Positions 11,140-23,719 are shown, counted from the first letter of the stretch. The stretch is 64,000 bases of DNA from Eucommia ulmoides (GCA_016647705.1 CM028335.1:1550001-1614000); one strand, 5' to 3'. Notes: a model not told the origin generated them from the sequence alone. Numbers and translations: made by a program.

Positions 11140-11500
11140 TGAGTAAATTCATATTATAGTTAATATTAGTTACATGCAACGCATATTAGTTATAATTTAA
11201 TAATTGTTATATTTTTATATATATCTGTACATTTTTTGTTACATATACTTACGTAATATTAATTACATGTTACAATTATGTATCTTTGTGATATATAACA
11301 AATATTATATACAAAAATTAATTTAATGTTAATTACATGTATTTGTGTACATTTAGTTATGTGTAACTAATTACATGTATTTTGTGTAATTTTTATTACA
11401 TCTAACAAATTTTTACACACAAATTAGTTACATGTTACAAAATACAGTAATATTTGTTATATCTAATAAAATTTTAAACACAAAATTGTTACATGTAACC
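11140..11500. repeat. TTACATGTAA palindrome-rich tract, unit A
   Basis: Many spaced copies of ttacatgtaac or close variants in AT-rich DNA. The equivalent tract in unit B is 18,860-19,215. In unit C most of it has been deleted (joined at about 30,467). Confidence 0.65.
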
Positions 11501-11670
11501 ACATATGTACAAGCGCGTGTAGTAGGCTTCCGTTTTTTTAAATAGGTGAGACTAAAATACAAATTGTTTTCGTCTCTAAGATTATAATCCTTTAATTATA
11601 TGAGATTTAGTATAACAATTGTTAATCAAGTTCATTAATTGCTATTCTTAATATATGTATATACCCATAA

Positions 11671-11871
11671 GTGTTAGTCCGGTTGGCAAGAAGAGGCGCT
11701 CTCTCTCCTTGTCAATCAGGGTTCGATTCTTCTGATGCTCCAGCACTCCAGAATTAAATTTTGAATTCAGCAGACCAATGTAGGACAATGTGCCCTTAAG
11801 ATCGTCCGGAGAGATGATTAGTTAAGGTGCGCGTAATTTGTCCGAACATACCTTACTGTAAAATAAAATAA
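11671..11871 (+). mobile_element. tRNA-derived SINE-like element, DNAJC28 intron 1, unit A
   Basis: Box A-like ttagtccggttggcaagaag and box B-like gggttcgattc lie about 40 bp apart, followed by a body ending in an A-rich tail (taaaataaaata). The same element is at 36,202-36,403, so it predates the duplication. Confidence 0.6.
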
Positions 11872-12313
11872 TATATATCTATATGAGCATGATCCACTAG
11901 GTTAAACCCTAATGTCACTGGGAAAACTAAACCCTAATGCCACTGGCCTATAGTGAATGTCTATATATAGGCCTTTTGTATATCTTTGTAACATCGTACC
12001 TCTCACATATATTAATACGATTGATTCATATTTTTTCTTAATATTCCGTCTCTGAAATGTTTTAACAACTATTAATCATGAAAATTTTATATAAAATTTA
12101 ATAATCTAATTGCATGTTACATTTGTATACAAAAAGACTTAACAATGCAAACAATGCAGTTTCATCTGCATTGTTACGTACAAATGTATAGTTGAATATA
12201 ACTTTTTTTTGCTAATGCGATATATTTATGTAGAATGTAACTGTACTGATTGTAAAAAATTATTATTCGAAACATGGAATCAAAAAAAGATTAATGTACT
12301 TCTAATTGAACAG

Positions 12314-12818
12314 GTCAGAAACTGACATAATCAATTTTGTGGAGCAAAGAATATGGCATTCAATGGAGGAAGGCCAGTTCGAGAATTTACCAGGGAAAGA
12401 CAAACCGTTGGATCTAAGTACAAACCCTCATGCGGATCCTGCTGAGGATACACTGTATAGAATTCTCTCGAGAAATAATTGTGCTCCGGAATGGGTTGAA
12501 CTTAACAAAGAGATTAGAGTTAAGATTAAGGAATGGAGATCGGTGTTGAAGAAAGCATGGACGTGCAAATGCAATGGAGATGAATCAAAATGGATTGAGT
12601 TATCGGAGGGTTTGAAGAATCAGTTGCAAGAAATTAATGACAAGGTTAGATGATTGATTAAATCGAACAATATGGGTTTTTTTATTGCAAATTTTGTTCT
12701 TGATGGAATTATGTTTTATTTGCAGGTTTTTAGGTATAATCTTATTGTTCCGTTTATTCGGCAGATGTTTGGATTGAAATGGGAGAAGGAAATCGATCGA
12801 TTGAACGAGGATAATTAG
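12314..12818 (+). pseudogene. DNAJC28-like (DUF1992) exons 2-3, exon 1 missing, unit A
   Basis: Exon 2 (12314-12644) and exon 3 (12726-12818) are open and splice correctly. They read SETDIINFVEQRIWHSMEEG through FGLKWEKEIDRLNEDN, nearly identical to the intact gene at 35,681-37,350. Exon 1 and the start of intron 1 are gone: at about 11,585 the upstream spacer jumps straight into mid-intron 1 sequence (ataatcctttaattatatgag). Without the start codon and targeting segment this copy is probably non-functional. Differences include GKDKP for GKGKP and PFIRQ for PFGRQ. Confidence 0.85.
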
Positions 12819-13854
12819 CCTCTCTCTCTATATATATGTATGTGTGTGTGTTTAGAATAAGAACATGTAGTGAAATTCAAATGGTTGAAGAACAACTTCT
12901 TCAGCATTGTATATTTTTGTTATAATAGTTCCGGTTTGGGAACAAAGCAATGTTTGATAATGTGTGCAACAATAGTTATTTTGATTTTAATAAAATGATT
13001 TTGTTGTAAAAATCGTTACATATGGGAATAAAGATTAAATATGGAAAATCTCCAACTCGCCGATCTCGAAATGGCAGATTTGTCATATAAATTTCGGGAT
13101 TTTTTAAATTTGGAATTGGATGGTTTGGAAAATCTGTAATCTGGGATTATTTGGTTCTTTTTCAAACAGTTGGAATTAATTAATAATATTATATTTAAAT
13201 TGGGATAACCCAATCATTTTTCCAAATTTTTATCCATGAAATAAAATTTAATTATCATTAAATAATGGTGTGTGAAAAATAATTATTTAATTTAATGGAA
13301 AAATAACTCTATAATTTCTAAAAATTATATTAAAAAAAGGGTGTTTAATTACTCGGTCTCTTTGGACCCAAATTGTTTTTTTCCATAAACTGAGCAGTCA
13401 TTTTAGAATATATGGACATATCTGTCTCTCTAAACAACAATTATATTTTATATTTACGGTCTCAATAATTTTTACAAATATATATTCCAAAATTTGATGG
13501 CAGTTACCATAATTAATCAATTAAAACGTTTTTTTTTTTTGTAAAGTCATCCAATTAATCATTATGTAATTTTTTCATCAACACATTACACTGAAATAAT
13601 CATTTTTTTTAATTTTTTTTAAATCTTTAAAATGATATTTGATCGTATGTTTTGGATCGAAGAAAAAAAATCACGTTCTTGTAAAATTCAATTGTTTTTG
13701 GAAACTGCATGAGCCTGCAAATAATATATGTTTCTATCATATATCCGGCAAGATTTATCCACACTCTTTCTGTCTTATTTTTTTTATCTATACATACCTA
13801 AAACATAAATAGTGGCGCTTTTTAATTTTTCCAACTTAGTTGAAAGCCTAATAG
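12819..13854. other. Unit A/B junction and spacer
   Basis: At about 12,958 the DNAJC28 3' flank (caatgtttgataatg) changes to sequence matching position 2,300 (tgtgcaacaatagttattttg), so unit B starts inside the Ole e 1-PR-1 spacer and lacks Ole e 1. No gene seen. Confidence 0.75.
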
Positions 13855-14414
13855 TAGAGATGGTCATGGGCCGAGCCGGGTTCGGGACGGACTTAGACTA
13901 GTGTATTACAAAAAACGTTGGGCCCTAGCCCGGTGATCGGGCCTTAATTCTATGCCCAAGCCCGACCCTATAAGAAAATTTTAAGCCCAACGCCTGGCCC
14001 ACTGGCCCTATTTTTTTATTTTTTATTTTTAAATTTCAAAAATAAATACAAAATATTCAACACCAAACCAACAAGAAATATTAAAATTACAATTTTTAAA
14101 AGTAAACCAATATTCTAAACAAACCAAACCAACAAGAAATATTAAAATTACAATTTCTAAAGGAAATTGATATTCCAAATATTAGGGTTGTATGTATGTG
14201 TATATATATATATATATATATATTTGTAAATATCCTTCGAGCCGGGCCGGGCCTAAAAATTTTGGGTCTTGCCCCAGCTCAGCCCTAATTTTGATCGGGC
14301 CCTAATACTTAGGCTCAGGCCCGGCCCGTGAGCTCAAACCCTAAGTTCAAGCCCTTAAAAAATAGGGTCGGGCCGTTCGGACTGGGCGGGCCCCCAAGCC
14401 CATGACCATCCCTA
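13855..14414. mobile_element. hAT-type MITE at the PR-1b 3' end
   Basis: Orthologous copy of the unit A element, with better preserved ends: TAGAGATGGTCATGGGC and GCCCATGACCATCCCTA. It is flanked by CCTAATAG and TCTAATAG (14415-14422). Confidence 0.8.
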
Positions 14415-14415
14415 T

Positions 14416-14886
14416 CTAATAGGGGCGCTCCCCGACGTAATTGCCCGGGGGATAGTAGCTGCAGATTATGAAATACACGTCATTGCGGCACTTAACCCTA
14501 GCACAACCCAGATGCTTTGTGTCACGCCAGACAACCTGGGTGTAGTGGAGGCACTCTCCACCAACGCAAGAATTGGAGCGGTGATCGTAATTGGCCTTCT
14601 CTCCCGCCCACATGTTGACCGCATCTGCCGCTGAGAATTCACCACCGCCCATTGCAAGGTTTTCGCCGTAGGGTCCCATGGAGTGCTCCATCTCACATGA
14701 TCTGCTACTCTTAATAGCGTATCTTGTGGCGTAGGCGGCCAAGGTGCGGTTCCACCTTAGAGGCGGAACCCCGATTTGTGCGCGAAACTTGTTGTGTGAA
14801 TTAACAAAGTTTTGGGCAAGAGAGTAATGAGCCATGGACAATGCCACAATAGAAATAATGGCTAGTGAAAGGTTTGGGAGGCCCAT
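14416..14886 (-). CDS. PR1: Pathogenesis-related protein 1, copy b
   Basis: Intact single-exon 156-residue PR-1 with the same signal peptide, CAP residues and six cysteines as copy a. Visible differences from copy a are EKANYDHR, CRNDVYF and a C-terminal PPGNYVGERPY, which is closer to the CAPE1 consensus. The TATA box is at about 14,946-14,952. The hAT element follows directly at the stop codon. Confidence 0.92.
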   Translation of the reverse strand: MGLPNLSLAIISIVALSMAHYSLAQNFVNSHNKFRAQIGVPPLRWNRTLAAYATRYAIKSSRSCEMEHSMGPYGENLAMGGGEFSAADAVNMWAGEKANYDHRSNSCVGGECLHYTQVVWRDTKHLGCARVKCRNDVYFIICSYYPPGNYVGERPY

Positions 14887-14945
14887 TCTTAACTCTTTTA
14901 TGGAGTATTTGAACAAGTGTGATTAAGACAAAGATTAATGTGGAT

Positions 14946-14952
14946 ATTTATA
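14946..14952 (-). promoter_or_regulatory. TATA box of PR-1b
   Basis: TATAAAT on the minus strand, about 60 bp upstream of the ATG. Confidence 0.7.
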
Positions 14953-15239
14953 GTGGAACATGTTAGAGAAAATAGGATTGCCTTTTCTAAGATTACAGTT
15001 GTGTTTGTTTATTTCAGGATGTAAAAGTATTTTAAACAAAGACTGTTAGAGTTGTCATTGTTTATTTTAGAACACTCAATTCCCTGTTTGATGAGATTAG
15101 AGATAACCTAGAGATTTAATATTATTTTACTATTAAAAGGGGTTAAACATAGGGTATGCACCATTAACTCCCAAAATGTGAAAGAAATTACTGATTTAGT
15201 TTATCACTTTTTTTTTTGCACCAATAATTTTTTTTTGTG

Positions 15240-16795
15240 TTTTTTTGACCAAAATACTCCTCATATGGATGTTGAATGTAACATTTAACACATGTAAGTG
15301 TTGAATGTTACATCAATTGTTTTTTTTTTTTTTTTTTATATTATCTTTTTCTGACCAAAATACCCTTCACGTGGATGTTGAATGTAATATTCAACACTTG
15401 TGGATGTTAAATGTAACATCAATTGTTCTTTATTTTTTTTTTACGATGTTACATTTAACATTTGTAGATGTTGAATGTAATATCAATCGTTCTCATGTTT
15501 TTATACATCATATTATGAGTTGATGTTGCCAAAAAATTCCTGGCACATATAACAGCTTCGCACGTGCCGGAAATCTCTACAACCTACATCTCTACCCTGA
15601 CAACCTACAAAGTCGATTAGTTCTAAGCGGACACCGATGTGGTGTCAGCCAAAAAACATCCGACGTGAGAATAAATTAGTTTGGTTTAGGATATCAAGTA
15701 AAAGACTGCATTGTAAAAATAATGTGATATATTTCTTTTATTTATAGACTGAGCATATTACGACCGTTGGAGATAGATGACCTAGTTTTTTATAACTTGG
15801 AGTTCCCTCATTATGTTGCTATTCGATAGGGATTGAATGAGGAGTTACGCCCTTTTGGCTCTCCCATTTAAGTGTAAATTAAGTTATTTGGCCTTCCACT
15901 TGATAGATCCGTATATGGATCATCAGTTTGGACCAACGTCTACGACCCGACTAGCATTGAGTTTATTGTGATGGGCTTAATATGAATTTTATTTTTTAAA
16001 TAAATATATATATTTAAAAGGATTAATCAATTGGAGGTCCTATGTTAAACACTTTAATGTCAAAAGCAGCCGTTTTCGGAGAACTTAAAAAAAAAATTAA
16101 TATTATAATTTGTTTATTTTGATTGCAATATTCAAGAACGGATGCATCAATTTTAATGAGTAATGACGTTTTATAAATAACGAATATAAAAATATTATTA
16201 AAAATTACATAAAAATCATAAAAGTGAAAAAATATATCTGCAAATTAACTTTTATCAATATACTATAAAATAGCATATTGATTAATTTTATAAATTTTTG
16301 CAAGTGAAGAAATTCTAATTTATATTGTATTTACTTCTTTTTTTGGGGTAAAAATATTTTTCGAATCACATTAATTTTTTCAAATAATTTAAAAATATGG
16401 ACAATTTTGTTTTTTATATATTTGTGAATTAATTAGGAAAAAATTAAATTAACCAAAATCAAAAAGAGACAATTGAGTAGGATTAAATATATATATAAAA
16501 AAAAATGTAAGGATTAAAACCTTCTATCTCCTTCCAATTATTTGGGTAGGAATTTTTCTCCCGAGATTTTAACAAAACAATTTTAACCCTCTATCTTTCA
16601 TAAAAATTGATCTCAACCGTTACACAATAGATATTTTCAAATGTCGTCGTAATTTATAGTATAGACTTGGGGTTTTTTTATGCCTAAAGACATTATCTTA
16701 ATTTTTTAATTTATAAATATAAAAAAAAAAAAATCGGGATAATCGACAAGAAGTCTCAAATAATAGACCTAATTTTAAAAAAAATCCCGCTTAAG
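15240..16795. other. Spacer upstream of PR-1b
   Basis: No gene seen. It contains the GATGTT-AATGTAACATC units (15,250-15,520), one copy of the LTR-like block (15,530-15,690) and AT-rich spacer collinear with unit A. Confidence 0.65.
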
Positions 16796-16805
16796 ATATA
16801 AGTTT

Positions 16806-18770
16806 GGGATAAAGACCTTTTTGGTCCCTGACAAATGCCTCGGGTGTCCAATTAGCTCCTAACTTTTGCAACTCAACAATTTGACTCTTGACATTTCAAA
16901 ATCGTTCCAAATTGGCCCTTAAGGCAGATTTCGTTAAGTCAACTAACGGTCAACGTTTCATTAAGGGTATTTTAGTCTTTTTATTCAATGAAGTTAATTT
17001 GAAAAGTCATCTAAACTTAAGGGATGGAAATATTTTTTTCTTCCTATTTTCCCTACATGGTTGCATGGCTTTCTTTCTCAATTCAGTGAGAGAGAGAGAA
17101 AATCTTATCCAAATCTGAAACACAAATAAGACCCTCCCATATTGAAACAAAAATCAGGGAACAAATTTTGAAGCTGACGAATAGGACCCTCCCATATTCA
17201 AACAAACAAATTTCGTTGTCGTCTTCTTCGTTAGCAAATGTAAATATTGCTAAATTTGAACGTGTAATTTCAACAACAAATTTATGGGAACGAAACAGAA
17301 TTTATGAGAACAAAACAGAATTTATGGGAACAAAACAATATTTTTTTTTTGGAAATATTATTTGATTTTTTTTTTATTAAAAGGGGAATTAAAAACCCCA
17401 AGGAATATAAAAGGAATGACCTATCCAACCAAACCAAATATAAATCTCTACGAAATAGGAAATCGGAGCAAAACTAAGGGATAATTCCATTATATTCTAA
17501 AAAATTTGTGCTAAAAATAAGGAAGAAGAACATAATCATATTTTTTTTTTCACTCCCATATTAAAACACAAATCTGAGAACAAAAATATTAAACAAACAG
17601 GGCCTTAAACATCAACACCGCTGAACAGCACCACCAAAACGAACATCAACATCAAAACGAACACCATCACCAATAATATCAACACCAACGAACACCCCCA
17701 CCAAAACGAATAATAATACCGACGAACACCGAAATCGAAAACGAAGAACACTGCCGAAATTGAACCTTAGGGTTTCGATTTCAATTTCGAAATCGAAATC
17801 GAAGAACATGGCACGAAGAACACCGCCGAACAAAACGATGAACACCGCCGAAATCGAACCTTAGGGTTTCGATTTCTATTTCAAAATCGAAACAGGAAAT
17901 CGATTTTTCGAAATCGAAATCGAATAACACCGCTGAACATCGCCACCAAAATGACGAACACCATCGAAATCGAACTAGGGGTTTTGATTTCGAAATCGAA
18001 ATAGGGTTTCGATTTAGGTTTCGATTTCGATTTCAAAATTGATTCTGAAATCGAAATCGAAATAGAGAAAAAGACGAAGACGACGTAGGTGAACGAACCA
18101 CGGTTTCGATTTCGAAATCGATTCAATTTCGATTTCAAAACTCTGATTTGTTTTGGGTTTTGATTTCGAAATTGAAACCAAAATTGATTTCGATTTTGAA
18201 CAGGGTTTCGATTTAGGTTTCGATTTCGAAATCGAAATCGAAATGGAAATATAGAAGAAGACGAAGACGACGAACGGGATGGCGAAGAAGACGAAGACGA
18301 CACAGGTGAACGAAGAATCAGAGCACGTGTCGCCGACGTGGCAGAGGGATCGGAGGTGCCGTTGGCGAGGAAAGAAGATAAGGTGTTGGCAGCGGTGGGG
18401 GAGAGTAGCGGTAGAGAAAGCGGCGGTGGAGTGGTGGAGTTTGGGGGTGGTAGTGCAGAGGAAGAAGACAACCTAAAAAAAAAAAATTAAAGAAAAAAAA
18501 TATTTTTTACCCCTTAAGTTTAACAAAATATGTAAATAGGTCTCATTCTATTAGTAAGAATGAAATGACGCATGTACCCATGGTCAAACGTCATGTGCTT
18601 GTCATGTGACTTTTTCCATCTAATTTTTCCAAATTTTACTAACGGAACCCGATCCAAGGGCAAATTTGGAATGATTTTGAAATGTCAAGGGCCAAATTGT
18701 CGAGTTGAAAAAGTTAGGGGCCAATTAGATACTCGAGGCATTTGTCAGGTACAAAAAAGGTCTTTATCCC
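16806..18770. mobile_element. Mutator-like element, unit B, uninterrupted
   Basis: 1,965-bp element with long inverted repeats starting GGGATAAAGACC and the same 10-bp flanking duplication ATATAAGTTT (16796-16805, 18771-18780). It has the same interior as unit A without the solo LTR. No transposase is present. The interior has the GATTTCGAAATC array (17,770-18,250). A 196-residue minus-strand open frame over it is serine/proline- and FRNR-rich and looks like repeat translation. Confidence 0.85.
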
Positions 18771-18859
18771 ATATAAGTTTTGATTTAGTCACTTAAGTTG
18801 AATTTCGTTTGAATTTTAGTCCCGCAATGCAGAGATTGTAGCAAGAACTTGGTGAGTAA

Positions 18860-19215
18860 ATTCATATTATAGTAAATATTAGTTACATGTAACGCATATT
18901 AGTTACAATTTAATAATTGTTATATTTTTATATATATCTGTATATTTTTTGTTACATATACTTACGTAATATTAGTTACATGTTACAATTATATATATTT
19001 GTGATATTTAACAAATATTATACACATAAATTAATTTAACGTTAGTTACATGTATTTGTGTACATTTAGTTATGTGTAACTAATTACATGTATTTTGTAT
19101 GATTTTTATTACATCTAACAAATTTTTACACACAAATTAGCTACATGTTACAAAATACAGTAATATTTGTTATATTTAACAAAATTTTATACACAAAATT
19201 ATTACATGTAACCGC
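18860..19215. repeat. TTACATGTAA palindrome-rich tract, unit B
   Basis: Copy of the 11,140-11,500 tract: gttacatgtaac variants spaced by AT-rich sequence upstream of the DNAJC28 exon 1 remnant. Confidence 0.65.
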
Positions 19216-19493
19216 GTCTGTGCAAGCGCGTGAAGTAAACTTCTGTTTTTTTTTTTAAATAGGTGAGACTAATATACAAATTATTTTCGTCTCTGAGATT
19301 TTTTTAAAATTAAAAGTGAAATAAGAGTCTATAGGGATAGACCAATCAGAAGCCGCCTTCGTGGCATTTGATAAGCGATGTAGAATCCGCCACGTGGACA
19401 CTAAAATCGGGTCGGTGATGCGAGAAAACCCTCAGGCCCAAGCCCCGACTTATTGGAGCTGCTCTCCGACGAGGCTTGATCGATTCCTCTGCC

Positions 19494-19574
19494 ATGGCAG
19501 CTCGCGTCGCGAGAAAAATCGCAGCGGCGTCGCCGTTGCCGTCTCCGTCCCCGTCAATTTGAAGATCTCCGGTA
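19494..19574 (+). pseudogene. DNAJC28 exon 1 remnant, unit B
   Basis: About 215 bp of leader (from about 19,350) and the start of exon 1 match 35,510-35,762. The frame reads MAARVARKIAAASPLP and then hits TGA at 19560-19562, where the intact gene has CGA (Arg). The match ends at ggtaaagt (about 19,575), after which sequence of the Ole e 1 intron follows. The remnant is therefore broken twice: a nonsense change and loss of all downstream exons. Confidence 0.85.
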
Positions 19575-19623
19575 AAGTTTACAGTTTATACTCTCACTTT
19601 TTTATATATTTACAGTTTAATCC

Positions 19624-19673
<50 letters not shown>

Positions 19674-20073
19674 CATTTATTTTATTTATCGTTATACTTT
19701 AATTATGGTTAAAAATGCTTATTATAATAATTAATAATTTTTGTGGTTTTGTTTGAGTTTTTTGGAATTTATGTTTTATATTTTAGTTATATTTTTGTTT
19801 ATATATACAAAACAATGATACGTGGTTTCGTGGTTCTGTTTTTGGTTTTTTTATAAAATTGAAAAATATGGTTTCGTGTAATTTTGGTTTTGTATATATT
19901 TAAATAGTTCAATTTTAAAAACTATTTAAAAAAAAAAAAGAATTTTGGTTATGGTTTTGATTTGATATATGTCTTAACGGTTTTAATTTTGATTTTATAT
20001 GGAACCGGATAGAGACCGAACCATTGACATCTCTTCTCACTGTCTAATCACATTTTGGTTGGGTGTTATCCAG

Positions 20074-20411
20074 GTTGTAAGGTATCTGTCACTTGCATGG
20101 ATGACCGGAGCAGAGTGGTTTACTACGGCAGCGACGAGACCGACGATGCCGGCTATTTCGAGATGATCGTCAACGGGAAGAAACTCAACACCAACAGCTG
20201 CTTTTTCCGGCTAGTTTCGTCGCCGGACCCAGTCTGCAACATAGCCACCGACTTCGCCGGAGGACTGAAGGGGGTGAAGCTCAGCCGGCCGGCGGTGGTG
20301 TACAGGGATATGGTAAAACATGTCCTGGGTCCTTTCTACTACACGACTCCCATGTGCGATGAACCAGATACCACTGATTCTACTCACGATGGAAAACAAA
20401 GCAACTACTGA
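20074..20411 (+). pseudogene. Ole e 1-like exon 2 only, unit C
   Basis: Nearly identical to exon 2 of the unit A gene and preceded by its intron, including the AT microsatellite (19,632-19,671) and a good acceptor at 20071-20073. Exon 1 with the signal peptide is absent, replaced by DNAJC28 exon 1. An in-frame 12-bp deletion removes four residues (RYVN) between short gtcaac repeats. The reading frame is open to TGA at 20409. A fusion transcript is possible, but no signal peptide is encoded in frame. Confidence 0.85.
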
Positions 20412-20445
20412 TTTTTTCCTTTTTTATTTTTTAATGTTTAATTGA

Positions 20446-20542
20446 AACGGTAAAACTGCATACAATAGACCTTAGACCTAAGTGGTCCGACTCTTCTTCA
20501 GACTTTGCGCATAACGGGAGCTTTGTGACACCGGACTGCCAT
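20446..20542 (+). mobile_element. Truncated Au-type SINE fragment
   Basis: A 97-bp insert absent from unit A, flanked by TTTAATTGA repeats (20437-20445, 20543-20551). It contains gtacaatagacc-like and gcgcataacgggagctt...caccgg-ctgcc sequence, which resembles the 3' half of the plant Au SINE family as I recall it. Confidence 0.55.
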
Positions 20543-20976
20543 TTTAATTGATATATTTGTTTTATCACTTTATGTTATATGGATGAAAATTTGTAGCGGC
20601 ACTTACCTTGAAATTACCAATGAAACCCAATTATTTTGTTAACTGATCATTCTTATTGCCAATTCGCAGACTAATTTACTTGTATTAAATGTATTGTTAC
20701 CTTTCATATACGTATCGTTACCTAAAAACGCGAAACAAATATAGTATTATGCGAAGGATGAAACTGAAAACAAACTCTGTTAATTTCTCGTACTTGTGAT
20801 TAATTGTTGTTCAATGATCTGTTTTTACACCACAATTATATATAAATCATCATTTTCAGGATGAGATCTTATCAACCATTTTTTTTTTTAATGCTGAATT
20901 AGGATGCATGTGAATGTTATATATAACATCATTACAATATGTGTGTTTCGTTAGTGTTAAATATAACATTCAATGT

Positions 20977-21774
20977 TGATGAGCGTATTTTTGGGCACCT
21001 CTGAGTCAGCACTTGAGACTCAGCCACGTATCAACCCTCGCACATGACAAGGACGAATCCCAGAATCCACAACGCCACGCTGGAGCATACACTGACTACG
21101 GCTCCTCCCTGGAATCTCATTTGCATCCAAGGAGGAGCGAGGAGCCCTGCTGGGACGTGTCGCTCTGAGCTCTGCACCGTGCCCTGGGTAGTTAGTTTCA
21201 GGGACTCAGCCGTTCACCTCGATCGACTTCCCTTTTCACCTTGTTTCTTCTCCAAGACTCCACGGATCTCCACTCTCCTCTACCACCTTACCGCCGCAGG
21301 CCTGACAAAGGCCCGCGGGCTTCGCCAAATGGGCCCAAAAGCCCAAGCCCAACGATTATCTCCTAAACGCCTCGGATTATCGGCTAAACACAGGGTTTCG
21401 ACTACTTAACCGTGTTTAGAATCGACTAATCATCTCCAACACCTATATATATCGGGGGCTATGTAAGCCCGAGGTACGCTTTAATGACTGACATTACGTG
21501 CGAGTTCATTTGTTTCCTTACTATATTCTGTACCTTTTCTCTCTGAGCACTGATTACCACGCCGGAGGGGCTTCACCGGGATAAACCCCGGTCTGAGCCT
21601 TCTGCAGGTACATTCCCTGAGGAGCAGGACTCTGGACACAGTAGGTCAGTCCTCCCAGGACCCAGCACAGCTCGCTCGAGGACTTTTCAATCGACAACTC
21701 CACCTCAGCAAGAGGACCTACCTGTCATCTGACTGGACCATACTCGAGGTGTGTACCAGTTTTATGCACCAACA
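20977..21774 (+). repeat. 5' LTR
   Basis: 798 bp, TG...CA, with a TATA-like cctatatatat near 21,440. Its pair is at 24,306. Confidence 0.88.
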
Positions 21775-22509
21775 GTTCAGCGCCGTCTGTGGGAATCGAA
21801 CAAAAAGCCTTCCCCTGATCATTTCTCTCTGCTCAGATAAGCTTGAGTGATCACAAGGTCCAGTTAGATAGACACAAAACAAAATAACGAGAAGACATGT
21901 CAAACAATCTAAGCGCATACCCCCCAGCTCCCACCAACGAGGATAACTGCCCCCCCATGGTCAGGCAAGACCGTCAACTCTGCCACCTAGGGCTGCGGGA
22001 CAGACCTCAAGAGCTATGGAGGCATTTCGGATTGATCTCCTTGAACGCCAAATGCAAGAGTTCAAGTCGAATGTACAACTCATTCTCGCGTGCCTACTGC
22101 TAACCCCCCGTCCAGGGGGAACCGTCTCTCCAGACTGCAGGGCCCGAGGAGTGACCCCAAGATCACGATGCTTGTGTGGAATCTTCAAATGGACTTGTGC
22201 CCGAGGGCCGCCTTCCACCTTGCCATATTGGGGCTACCGGCCTGGAGAGCTCCCCTGACCACGTCAAGACCCCGTTCTCCATGAAAACATGGTGCCAGGG
22301 ACTGACCAAGGCTACCCTCGGGCTCAGCTTCCTAGCCACGCAGTAAGATCCGACCTGAGGGCCCATCGTGGGCAGGACCAAGCGCCTACCCGCCACCCTC
22401 TCACCACCACGGCGTTCGAGCAGTGGCCAACTGTGAGCATGCAACTCAAAGACAAAGACGAGTAGCCCTCCATCCTACTAAAGATGGAGACGAGCGCCTT
22501 CCAGCCTGT

Positions 22510-23030
22510 CTCCTACAACGACGCTCCAACCCCCTGAGTCGTGGATGATTCTCCATATCCGCATCCCGGCTCTCGGTGTTGCGAGTGATTCTCCACGGCT
22601 GCATTCCGACCCCCTAGGCCGTATCCCGGCTCTCGACGTCGCAAGTGATTCTCCACGGTTACATTTCGACCCCCTGAGTCGTATCCCGACTCTCGGCGTC
22701 GCGAATGATTCTCCTCAGTGGTACTCCGACCCCTTGAGTCGTGGATGATTCTCCAGATCTGCATCCCGGCTCTTGGCATTGCGAGTGATTCTCCACGGCT
22801 GTATTCCGACCCCCTGGGTCGTATCCCGGCTCTCGGCGTTGCGAGTGATTCTCTACGATTACATTCTAACCCCTTGAGTCGTATCCCGGCTCTCGGCGTC
22901 GCGAATGATTCTCCTCAGTGGTACTCTGACCTCCTGAGTCACGGATAATTCTCCAAATCAACATCCTGACTCTCAGCGTCACGAGTAACTCTCCACAAGT
23001 CTCATCCCGGCGCTCAGCGTCGAGGGTGAC
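22510..23030. repeat. 60-bp tandem array in the retrotransposon interior
   Basis: Roughly eight to nine units of about 60 bp, each with ccctgagtcgtatcccggctctcggcgt and gattctccacggct. The period is a multiple of three, so several frames stay open on both strands; these are not called as genes. Confidence 0.75.
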
Positions 23031-23719
23031 AACCAGACCCTCTCCGGAAGTCAATAGTCCGTACCCGGGGACAGACTTAGGTCATCCACCAAGGGAGGGG
23101 CATTGATTGGGTCTGAGGGCCTGCAGCTAAGTACCTCTCCCTACTAGTCGACTATGAGTCCGGCGTTCTAAAAGGGAAGGTGCTCCTGCATGGACTAAAT
23201 GGAGATAACCTGAAAGGATTCTTGAATGAGCCTGACTACGAAGAACTCCCCAATGACCGGCCACAGGGGTCCAACCACCGTGTTGCGCTCCTGTGGACCG
23301 AGAGGATCAGCTACCCTGGGAAACACTCCTCCTAAGTCCACGACACGATTTCCTTGCAATCAGCTCGTGTCCCGGACTGGGGGGCTAGTGGTCCATGGCC
23401 CTGGGCAGAGGTGAGAAATTTGTTTGGCAGAGACGGTAACAAATTTCAACAAAATTTTTAAAATTTTACAACTCTGAAAACAAGACCAAGCAGAAATCGA
23501 CTTGGCAAAAAACATCAGGAGAAAAGAGTCTACACAATCTTAAGTCTTGAAAAAGCGATGGTCCGAGCTCAGTCCTTTTCGCCTTCGTTGTGAGGGGCGT
23601 CCGTGCGAGGAGGGGTGGAGTCAATCTCGCCCTTCTCGGGAGCCCCCTCGTCAGCACTGTCTGCCTCGGCATCCTTGTGCATGGCACAGTCTAGGGGTTC
23701 AACCTCAAAGCCCCGTAGC

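Noticed and set aside
21044-21409. 121-codon open frame, repeated at 24,373-24,738
   Set aside because: It lies wholly within the two LTRs of the retrotransposon, so it is non-coding LTR sequence seen twice.
22513-23054. Several open frames on both strands in the retrotransposon interior
   Set aside because: Produced by a 60-bp tandem repeat whose length is a multiple of three; no gag-like motif.
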